Below are positions 56,539 through 64,000 of a stretch of 64,000 bases of DNA, in pieces; position 1 is the stretch's first letter, and every line of letters starts with the position of its first letter. The notes below the pieces were generated by a model. It was given only the letters and a program-made list of their open reading frames with translations. It searched no databases and was not told where the DNA came from. Location of the stretch: positions 418,946,283 to 419,010,282 of the forward strand of contig NC_085140.1 in the NCBI RefSeq assembly GCF_024139115.2. Reading direction: 5' to 3'. Both the position numbers and the translations under genes were made by a program. This stretch comes from Armigeres subalbatus (taxonomy: Eukaryota; Arthropoda; Insecta; Diptera; Culicidae).

Positions 56539-56575
56539 TTTTTTTTTTTTTTTTTTTTAAACTTTATTAATGTGT
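56539..56575 (-). mobile_element. 37-bp poly(A) retroposition stub
   Basis: On the minus strand the insert reads ACACATTAATAAAGTTT followed by 20 A. It contains an AATAAA signal 5 bases before the A run. GCATCGACATCAT is repeated on both sides (56526-56538 and 56576-56588), a 13-bp target duplication; the collinear copy has a single site at 16510-16522. This is the signature of target-primed reverse transcription truncated almost at once. Confidence 0.85.
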
Positions 56576-57392
56576 GCATCGACATCATGTCCTGCTGCTT
56601 TTTAAGCCCTCGAGGAGCAATCCGTAAGGATGAGTTTCGGTTTGCAGCTCACGTTTCTTCGTCCGAACCGTCGACGGATGATGGAGCAAAAACATATTTC
56701 AACCAAAGCTTGTTTGAAGATGTGAACCTATCTACTTGCGGAGATGCATGATTATGCTTGTACTTCTTCTCATAATATCAATTCGGATCTAATATTCCTG
56801 ATTTCCGAACCCTTCCCAGGTAAAAGAATCGCGAAAACCTCCAAACATCGGAGTCCGAAACTAACATGTTATAATTCATATAAAGCTATTCAATATTCCT
56901 CAATTTGCTGTATCTCCTCGTTCGGGGCCATTTGGTTCCACCATCTCATATTTTCGTTGTCTGGGCCTTGATTGGATTCGGATGCTTCCCGTTCCTCTGG
57001 ACTCCAGCATCATCTCTATTTTGAAACACGATCTTCACGACCGTTTCCTCACGCCCCGTGCTGTAGACGGGACCGAGACTCAACAGTGGGAGGGATTCTA
57101 ATATTGGACGAAGCCCAAAAAGCACTGCAGCGCAAAACATGCCCAGCGTTGCTGCGCAGCAGGTTCGTCCGTTTCCTCATATCTCGGTGCGATCAAACTT
57201 CGAGCGTTTCTCCAGCCCCCCCACAAAATGAGGCGCTGCGGCCGTTTGGTCGCGTTCATCTTGAATTTCTTGAAAAACATGTTAAGTGTAACTAACTCAT
57301 TATGAATGCTTATGACTGCAACCATGCGGAGGACTGCGAAGGGAAAACAAGAGAACCAAGAAACCAGAACATTTCTGGAATGGGCTGGCAGC

Positions 57393-58030
57393 GAATGTTT
57401 TGGGACCATTGAATTGCCGGTTGAGCCCAGGAGGGCGAAAGACAGAGATGATAATATGATCCCACAGCTGGGTGTTGCTGGTCCCCAGCCGATCCGCGAG
57501 ATGGATCTCCGTGCAAGCGGAGTGGAGTCGCCGGTCTCGGAAGGGGCCGACGACGCGGGAGGACTTCATCTTGATTCGGGCACGTACACAGCTTGAGATC
57601 GTTTGTGGGGAATGAGTTTGGAACGGGTTCGGAAACTTAATTTTGAAACTTTAAATTATCTCATTATGGTTTACCTCTTTCTAATGATAGCGATGGTGTG
57701 TGGATGAGATTGCTGATTATTATTTTGTTTCCCTGTGGTGTCATTTAAAGTGGAGAGCATCTCCATATTTTGTTACGGTATTGTTCGGGCAAACAGTATA
57801 ACTACGAAGGTTGTGATTTAAGGTTCACTCTTGGATGATTACAACGATGAGGCTTTTTTGTTCTTCTTCTTCTTCTTCTTCTTTAAAACTAAAAAGGAAT
57901 ATTGTTCGGTTATATTGAAATGTTCTTGAAAATTTTCTATTGGCCAGTCCTATTAAAAAATGTATACTCCATTGACTAAAAAGTCCAGGTAACCATTAGC
58001 ATTATATTTCCCCCTTTCGACTATATAGTG
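57393..58030. other. unique arm matching 4795-5432 inverted
   Basis: 57300-57600 is GC-richer, with overlapping open frames (57306-57596 +, 57300-57569 -), but the inverted copy (5264-5430) breaks the minus frame. I recognise no protein. 57860-57885 is a (ttc)n tract. No promoter or exon signals I would defend. Confidence 0.5.
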
Positions 58031-58039
58031 CCATTATTA

Positions 58040-58100
58040 TTTTTTAATTATTCAGACTAAGGCCGAAGTGGTATGTGCAGTAAAAAAAGAGTCTTCTCTA
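58040..58100 (-). mobile_element. 60-bp 3' fragment of the LINE family at 12680-15425
   Basis: On the minus strand it reads agaagactctttttttactgc and then ccacttcggccttagtctgaataa, matching the 3' terminal 60 bp of the plus-strand LINE at 15375-15430. It is a heavily 5'-truncated copy and is not in the inverted counterpart near 4790. Confidence 0.65.
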
Positions 58101-58619
58101 TTCGGCAGGGATTGAACATTTCATTTCATTATCATTTAGTATTCAGCAAATAACTCATTCCAGAGGCGGAATTCCGAAAAATGTTGTATGGCGGACTTCT
58201 ACCCCTATTTCTAGCCCTATTTCTACAACTTTGTCTAAGGGTACATTGCTATATGTCTAATATTTACAGCGTGAAACGTGAAAAGCGTGAAAAGTGATAC
58301 TAGACTTAATATAGTAAATGATAATAAGTGTAACACACGCTCCGAAGTGTTGTACAACTTTGACTCCGCACCCAGGAAATTTGGTTCGGTCGGAGCCAAG
58401 TCGGAGCCAATTTTCAATCAGAAACAACTACCGAACGCAATCTGCGTCGATTGCAAATCGAGTCGAGTGTGTCTCACATTTTTGTGATTAAGTTGGTGAT
58501 ATTGGTTTCCGAGCCTTCTATCAAAAGTTCGGTTTTGGGGCCTCTTTCCCTACCTTTTTCGCCCTGAGGTTGCACAGACTGAATGCTTAACATCTTGGCA
58601 TTGGACAACGTACATGACA
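58101..58619. other. mixed MITE fragments
   Basis: 58325-58410 is one arm of the hairpin MITE seen at 3697-3891. 58500-58619 is the counterpart of 3060-3180. The rest (58101-58320) is anonymous. Confidence 0.5.
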
Positions 58620-59110
58620 TTCACGCAACACCTAATTGACCAGTGCAATGGACTTGGGCGGGTCGGGGGTCGAACCCACACTACACGGCTCGCAAATAGA
58701 CCTACACGACTGTCGCAATCCGTACGGTCAAGAGGCCCAAAAATTTCCAAGGAATATCGGTTTGAGCTGACAATGTTACAAGTCATTTTACAGGCTCTGA
58801 ACAACATGAACGCCTTGAGAGACTTAGGTTCCGATTGGATTCCTCCGGTTTTAATAAAAACTTTGTAACGGAGCTTAGTGTTCCTTTGGTTTGGCTTTTT
58901 AATTTATCGCTGGAAATTCCCAGGCATAGGTAAAAGCTCTTTTCTCATATCTATATTTAAAACGGGTAGTAAATCAGACGTGCGTAATCATAGTGGCAAA
59001 ACCATTATTTCTTACATTTCAAAATTGTTTGAGTCTATTGTCAATGAAAAACTATTTCTTTAAACCAAAAATAGAATCACACATGCACAACATGGTTCTT
59101 CGGGGTCTTG
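58620..59110 (+). pseudogene. Jockey-like LINE reverse transcriptase fragment (copy 2)
   Basis: Plus frames 58614-58868 and 58878-59063 contain LRDLGSDWIPPV and then FLISIFKTGSKSDVRNHSG and SKLFESIVNEKLF, the N-terminal third of a LINE reverse transcriptase (D-G-IPP, F..IFK-G, N-R-I). A TAA at 58868 and other stops break it. It lacks the FADD box. Its inverted partner is at 1620-2335. Confidence 0.65.
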
Positions 59111-59430
59111 TGCATTTTTTCAAGAGTACTACATGAACATAAATAATAATTGAAAACAAAGAATAGAAACTTAGGAAAATTACTTAGATGGCCGAATCGT
59201 TCGAAACTTTCAGGCAATAAAATATAATCTATTAGTAGGCTTTTACTATCCAATATAACTGCAGTACCATAACCGTACGCTTGCATCTTACGCTCAATTC
59301 CACTTTCAAGGTTCTGTACAACATCTGGTTGCAGCTTCTTCTGTATGGAAACTCATTTTTTTTAAATGTGTTCCTCAAATTTGACCTTCCGTAGTGCCTG
59401 CTTCATAATAGTCTAGTATTTTTCGATGGT
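59060..59430 (-). pseudogene. Tc1/mariner transposase C-terminal fragment (copy 2)
   Basis: The minus reading includes MQAYGYGTAVILDSKSLLID and the upstream QPDVVQNLESGIERKMQA, the same tail as 1290-1440. The catalytic half seen in copy 1 (TGTINGKIFLKE) is missing, replaced by the minisatellite boundary. Confidence 0.6.
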
Positions 59431-59439
59431 GGGGGTATT

Positions 59440-59820
59440 ATAATTAAATGGGGAAAGGTCGTTTGGCCGAAGCCCATCAGTAGCACTTCTCACTTTTGAC
59501 AGCGATAAGTGAGAAATTACCTATTCGGCCTGATGACCCTTTCGGCCTAATGACCCTTTCGGCCTAATGACACTTTCGGCTAAACGACCCTTTCAGCCAA
59601 ACGACCCTTTCGGCTAAATCACCCCTTCGGCCAAATGACTCTTTCGGCAGAATGACCCTTTCGGCTAAATGACCATTTCGGCTAAATGACCCTTTCGGCC
59701 AAATGACCTTTTCGACCAGATGGATTTCGGTCTAATGGTTTGTTCGGCCTAGTAGCATTCGGCCAAATGGCTTTCGGCCGAATGGGTTTCGGCCAAACGA
59801 CCCTTCACCCAATTTTAATA
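59440..59820. mobile_element. TIR-bounded GGCC minisatellite element
   Basis: The left edge (attaaatggggaaaggtcg tttggccgaa) and right edge (ttcggccaaacgacccttc) are inverted copies of about 28 bp. Between them lie a short cacttctcac relic and about 15 diverged 17-bp units (ggcctaatgaccctttc). The same array with the same internal order is at 1-865, but relative to the shared flank it points the other way. Confidence 0.7.
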
Positions 59821-60169
59821 AATAATAAAATAGAAGAAATTTAAAAAAAAACTCAGATAAAACTTAAATAAAATTTTTAAAATCTAAAAAATTCTCCAAA
59901 AATTTTAATTTTGACACTTCAAATTATTATTTTCGATACATTTTTGCAATATTTCTTGAGTCACGTTACTATGTATTGTTACGAACGATTCAGTGAATTG
60001 TAATTGAAGTTTTCGGAATAGATTATAATCAACTAAGTTACGAAGGAACTCCGTCGGACTTCGCAACTTAGTGGCTACTGAATGAGCCCGAAATTCCCTA
60101 ATGAATCGCCTGCTTTGAGCGTGCTTACAGCGGCACACTAGGAGTTAACTTTCGGAAATCAGTATGGCC
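59821..60169. other. anonymous AT-rich DNA
   Basis: No recognisable gene. 60050-60130 contains acttagtggctactgaatga, which looks repeat-like but has no partner in the window. Confidence 0.5.
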
Positions 60170-60209
60170 AAAAGCAAAGGCTTCGTGCCGGGATAAGGAT
60201 GGGAGCATC

Positions 60210-61256
60210 TTGACGGACGAACGTGTGGTGATCGAAAGGTGGAAGCAGCTCTACGAGGAACATCTGAATGGCGCTGAGAGTACAGGCAGTGAAAGTCAAG
60301 GCAGCGGAGGAGATGACTACGTCAGTTCAACGGACGATGGGAGCCAACCAGCCCCCACCTTGAGGGAAGTTAAGGATGCCATCCAACAGCTAAAGACCAA
60401 TAAAGCAGCTAGTAAGGATGGTATCGGAGCTGAGCTCATCAAGATTGGCCCGGAAAAGCTAGCCACTTGCCTGTACAAATTGATAGTCAGAATCTGGGAA
60501 ACTGAACAGCTACCGGAGGAGTGGAAGGAAGGGGTTATACGCCACATCAACAAAAAAGGCGACAAGTTAGAGTGTGAGAACTTTCGAGCGATCACCATCC
60601 TTAATTCCGCCTACAAAGTGATGTCCCAGATCATCTTCCGTCGTCTGTCACCATTAGTGAATGAGTTCGTGGGAAGTTATCAAGCCGCCTTCGTTAACGG
60701 CCGCTCGACAACGGACCAGATCTTTACCGTACGGCAAATCCTTCAAAAATGCCGTGAATACCAGGTCCCAACGCATCATCTGTTCGTTGATTTCAAGGCG
60801 GCATACGACTGTATAGACCGCTTAGAGCTATGGAAAATTATGGACGAGAACAGCTTCCCTGGGAAGCTTACCAGACTGGTCAAAGCAACGGTGGATGGTG
60901 TGCAAAACTGTGTGAAGATTTCGGGCGAACACTCCAGTTCGTTCGAATCGCGTCGGGGACTAAGACAAGGTGATGGACTTTCGTACCTGTTGTTCAACAT
61001 TGCGCTAGAAGGTGTCATGTGGAGAGCCGGGTGTAACAGCCGGGGTACGATTTTCAACAGATCCAGTCAATTTATTTGTTTCGCGGATGACATGGACATT
61101 GTCGGCCGAACATTTGCAAAGGTGGCAGAACTGTACACCCGCCTAAAACGTGAAGCAACAAGAGTTGGACTGATGGTGAATGCCTCAAAGACAAAGTACA
61201 TGCTTGTGGGCGGAAAGAGCGCGACAGGGCCCGCCTGGGAAGCAGTGTTACGATAG
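60210..61256 (+). pseudogene. LINE E reverse transcriptase
   Basis: 348-codon frame, the longest continuous LINE frame in the window. NKAASKDGIGAELI (64), NFRAITILNSAYK (124), motif A FVDFKAAYD with D194, GLRQGDGLSYLLFN (motif B) and catalytic FADD at 291-294, then NASKTKYMLVGG. It polymerises cDNA from a nicked target. The endonuclease is missing, the 5' start is artificial, and a base loss at about 61220 shifts the frame before the C-terminus. Confidence 0.85.
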
Positions 61257-61273
61257 ACGGGGATACCTTCGAG

Positions 61274-61555
61274 GTGGTCGAGGAATTCGTCTACCTCGGA
61301 TTCTTGCTAACGGCTGATAACAATGTTAGTCGTGAAATACGAAGGCGCATCATCTGTGTAAGTCGGGCCTACGTGCGGTCAAAAAAGATTCGCCACCGCA
61401 CCAAATGTGTCATGTACAAGACGCTAATAAGACCGGTTGTCCTCTACGGACATGAAACATGGACAATGCTCGAGGAGGACTTGCAAGCACTCGGAGTATT
61501 CGAGAGACGGGTGATTAGGACCATCTTTGGCGATGTGCAAGAAGACGGTTTATGA
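61274..61555 (+). pseudogene. LINE E C-terminal region
   Basis: 93 codons: MVEEFVYLGFLLTADNN, KTLIRPVVLYGHETWTMLEED and ALGVFERRVIRTIF. This is the post-catalytic domain that follows the preceding frame after the frameshift. It stops at 61555 (QEDGL*), where relatives continue with WRRRMNHEL; that motif follows out of frame at 61560. Confidence 0.75.
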
Positions 61556-61608
61556 CGACGAAGAATGAACCACGAGCTCGCCCAACTCTACGGCGAACCC
61601 AGTATCCA

Positions 61609-62640
61609 TCGCACCAGGGAAATAGAGGGGGATGACGCCTCCTGAACCCTGGTCAAGAACAAGAGGAAACAGAAGACGTCAAGGGCCGAAAAGAAGGCCC
61701 AGGTGAACGAGGGTAGCAAGAAGTCTAGGGTAGGCGCCAATCGCTCCAGGGGCGATGCCCTATTCATCAAAACGGACGAGGCCAAGTACTCGGACGTCTT
61801 GAAGGCGATGAGGAGTGACGTCAAGCTCGGTGAACTCGGTGCCGACGTACGTCGAATAAGACGTACTCGGATGGGCGAGATGATCCTCGAGCTGAAGCGG
61901 GGCGTCTCGCAAAAGGGCGCAGCTTACAAGAAGTTGGCGGAAGAAATCCTAGGCGAGACGGTCAAGGTAAGGCACTCACGACGGAGGTGAATCTAAGGGT
62001 TAAAGACCTTGACGAGATCACTGAAGTCGAAGAGCTCGTCACGGTACTGCGGCGACAGTGTGAAGTGGAGACGCCCACCGCAGCCGTTCGGCTACGGAAA
62101 GATCCGACAGGGACACAGGTAGCATTGATTCGGCTATCTGCAGCGGATGCCTCCAAGGTAGTCAAGTTAGGAAGCGTCAAGGTGGGATGGTCGGTGTGCC
62201 CTGTGGGCATATACGAGCAACCCGAAGTTTGCTTCAAGTGCCTGGAACCATGACACAAGCAATGGATCTGTAAAGGCCCTGAAAGAAGCAAACTCTGCCG
62301 ACGCTGCGGATTGGACGGACATAAGGTACAATGCTGCATGAACCCTCCCAATTGTTTGATTTGTTCCAGCAAAGCTGTGAGCAGCAAGCACCCCATAGGG
62401 GGTTCGAAGTGCCCGGCGATTAAGCGTGCTGCAAATTCACAGTGCAAGTAACGCAGCTGGCTTGCTTGGCCACGCCCGAGTGTTTGGTGTGCGCTGGTTT
62501 AGAGGAAACGGCAGAACACGTGTTGTTCGTGTGACCACATGCTTGTACAACCTAGTTCGGAGGATGTGTAAAGATGAAGTTGGCTGGAACGCCGTTTAAT
62601 CGGCTATTGTCCAAATCGTCTCGGAGCTACACAGAAGGTG
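61609..62640 (+). pseudogene. R1-like LINE: ORF1 (gag) joined to ORF2 3' end
   Basis: 61660-62253 reads a gag-like protein (GDALFIKTDEAKYSDVLK, IRRTRMGEMILELKRG, ETPTAAVRLRKDP), interrupted by a one-base frameshift at about 61975. Three CCHC knuckles follow (CFKCLEP*H, CRRCGLDGHKVQCC, CLIC), with a Gly codon turned to TGA at 62251. At about 62470 the sequence jumps to ECLVCAGLEETAEHVLFV and WNAV*SAIVQIVSELHRRW, the extreme C-terminus of R1-clade ORF2. The endonuclease, RT and most of ORF2 (about 3 kb) are deleted. Confidence 0.7.
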
Positions 62641-63015
62641 GCACGTGGACTCAAGGATGGCTAGTTCAGGCGCAAACAAAAGATGGTCCAAGGGTTCGGA
62701 GTCGGCTTCATGGGTCATACCGGTGGTCATGCCCTGTGGTCGAACTCGATCCTTTTATCGAACAAGTGGCCGCGCGAAGAACATGGTATCGTCGCTTTCG
62801 CGTCGTCGGTCAACCGGGCGGTTTCCGAGCCCGAGGACGGAAATGGGTCCTCGTCAAGGCTGGGGTAGGCGTAGGCACCGCGTCGGCAAGTCCCTCTGTG
62901 TGTTGGCGAATAGGCCCTGTCGCAGAGAGGTCAATTTGGGGTGCACGCGGCATCATCACTCTTGATACCAGTCGTGCAGAGGGAAGCAGGCGCGAAGTCT
63001 ACCCTTTCCACCCAA
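62641..63015 (+). other. R1-like 3' region
   Basis: GC-rich sequence continuing the R1-like remnant; frames 62574-63029 and 62645-62965 are long but have no motif and are probably GC-driven. No poly(A) tail is clear before the satellite starts at about 63016. Confidence 0.45.
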
Positions 63016-63413
63016 GACCAACAGAGTGATTCATTGATTCCCGAGCTTGTGAGTTAGTTGTAGAAGCCCCATGGAACATCATTACACCAGTATGTACAAA
63101 ATACAGTATTCCCAGAATATTAACGGTACTCCAAATCATTCTTGAATTCAGATCTTGGGGGTCTACAAGACCAACAGAGTAATTCAAAAGCTACTCAGCT
63201 TATATGTTAGTTGTAAAAACCCCATGAGACATCATTCCACCAGTATATGAAAATTTAAACATTCCCAGAATACATACGGTACTCCAAACAATTCTTGAGT
63301 TCAGATATTGGAGGTCTACGAGGCCAACAGAGTGATTCATAGGATTCTGAGCGTGTTTGTCAGTTGTAGAAACCCCATGGGACATCATTACACCAATTAG
63401 TTGGAGAACCATC
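63016..63413. repeat. about 154-bp satellite, 2.6 copies
   Basis: ccaacagagtgattcat-type landmarks at 63016, 63168 and 63322 set the period at about 153 bp. Minus-strand frames (62999-63187, 63200-63412) are repeat translations sharing MNHSVGLVD. Confidence 0.75.
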
Positions 63414-63701
63414 TTCTTCTTCTTCTTCTTCTTATTGGCATTACATCCCCGCCGCCTCGCAGCTTAGTGTTCATTCAGCACTTCCACAGTTATTAACTGC
63501 GAGGTTTCTTAGCCAGGTTACCATTTTTGCATTCGTATATCATGAGGCTAACACGTTGATACTTCTATGCCCAGAAAAGTCGAGACAATTTCCAATCCGA
63601 AAATTGCATAGACCAGCACCGGGAATCGAACCCAGCCACCCTCAGCATGGTCTTGCTTTGTTGTCGCGCGTCTTACCGCACGGCTAAGGAGGGCCCTAGT
63701 G
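63414..63701 (-). mobile_element. tRNA-derived SINE with 11-bp target duplication
   Basis: Flanked by GGAGAACCATC at 63403-63413 and 63702-63712. On the minus strand the head holds an A-box-like TAGCCGTGCGGTAAG and a B-box GGTTCGATTCC; the tail is (AAG)n. Similar to 22101-22376 (-). Inserted into the satellite. Confidence 0.9.
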
Positions 63702-64000
63702 GGAGAACCATCATGGAATATTATTACACCATTATATTAAAATCACAGTGTTGGACATAATTCGATTTGAATATTAAGATCTGTGCTCAAGGATAGTTTG
63801 GAGTGTCGTAGATGTCGAACGAGTTCTGTGTTGTGTCTGTAATAGTCATAAAAATAATGGGGACATCGTAGATCTTTTTGTTGACCGATTTGAATATTAA
63901 GATCTTAGTTCAAGAACTGTTTGGAGTATCGTAGATATTGGGAAAGATCTGTTATCTTGCTAAAAAGCGCGGGATATTATCAGAAAGATTTCAATTTCAA
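63702..64000. repeat. satellite continuation, partly inverted
   Basis: 63713-63740 continues the satellite phase (atggaatattattacacc). From about 63765 units with ttgaatattaagatct and tttggagtatcgtagat repeat every about 123 bp, and they match the previous satellite in inverted orientation (cggtactccaaacaattc). Runs off the window. Confidence 0.6.

Larger units (their letters stand above)
55227..57392. repeat. direct copy 2 of the duplicated segment, right part
   Basis: 55405-57392 is collinear with 15430-17287. 55235-55404 is missing from copy 1, where a LINE lies instead. No recognised host gene; a possible exon at 56271-56400 is listed separately. Confidence 0.75.
60170..61608 (+). mobile_element. 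LINE copy E, truncated at both ends
   Basis: Plus-strand member of the family of copies A-D. It starts inside the linker (aaaggcttcgtgccgggat at 60177, with an internal loss of 17 bases relative to copy C/D) and stops at about 61608 inside the C-terminal region, where the R1-like segment begins. No target duplication is visible, so both ends may be recombination junctions. Confidence 0.85.

Noticed and set aside
57300..57596. Overlapping sense and antisense ORFs in a GC-rich block as a host exon
   Set aside because: The inverted copy at 5264-5430 does not keep either frame and no family is recognised.
62574..63029. 151-codon plus-strand ORF
   Set aside because: It lies in the GC-rich R1-like 3' region in a different frame from the recognisable ORF2 tail; no motif.

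Overview
This is a transposon-dense dipteran chromosome segment, most likely from an Aedes mosquito. The assignment is inferred from the repeats: tRNA-derived SINEs with AAG tails (Feilai-like), many AT-rich inverted-repeat MITEs, 'cctttctcg...cgagaaaggc' elements, degenerate AATTC-rich arrays, and APE-type LINEs of mosquito type. I see no intact host gene. The longest coding tracts belong to transposable elements. No species-level proof is possible from sequence alone.

Layout. 1-5432: satellite DNA, a mariner-type transposase fragment, a Jockey-like LINE fragment and MITEs; in inverted orientation it matches 57397-59810. 5458-9480: LINE copy A (- strand) with a nested TIR element. 9560-17287: direct, lower-quality copy of 44400-57392, plus a private LINE at 12680-15425. 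17290-17314: 25-N gap. 17315-17773: integrase tail, polypurine tract and 3' LTR of a Ty3/gypsy element. 17774-23360: mostly anonymous DNA with an AATTCC array and a SINE. 23365-26222: LINE copy B. 26222-28545: anonymous DNA with tandem repeats and MITEs. 28547-32607: gag-pol of a Ty3/gypsy element (- strand). 32674-36510: probable 3.8-kb element carrying a satellite. 36642-36843: the gypsy 5' LTR. 37487-44283: LINE copy C/D, interrupted by a 701-bp fold-back element, an ORF1-only retroposon with a 223-codon intact ORF, and a 232-bp insertion. 44400-57392: second copy of the duplicated segment, carrying insertions missing from the first copy. 57393-59820: right arm with LINE, mariner and minisatellite. 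60170-61608: LINE copy E (+). 61609-63010: R1-like gag/pol remnant. 63016-64000: ~154-bp satellite with a SINE inserted.

Two structural points organise the window. First, 5458-17287 plus the reverse complement of 1-5432 together make one full second copy of the segment ending near 59.8 kb, and the two pieces split at the same homologous point (about 57392-57397). Second, the gypsy element at 28.6-36.8 kb has no 3' end in place, while an integrase tail plus 3' LTR in the opposite orientation starts exactly at the N gap. The two LTRs differ by no substitutions (only six missing bases) and share a possible 4-bp target duplication. Either inversions have rearranged the locus or, more likely, contigs of two haplotypes were joined wrongly.

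The observations most worth following are a precise GT-AG intron-like 105-bp insertion inside the gypsy reverse transcriptase, an ORF1-only retroposon flanked by a perfect 344-bp direct repeat with target-site-duplication geometry, a 37-bp poly(A) retroposition stub with a 13-bp target duplication, and a TIR-bounded minisatellite that lies in opposite orientations in the two copies of the locus.
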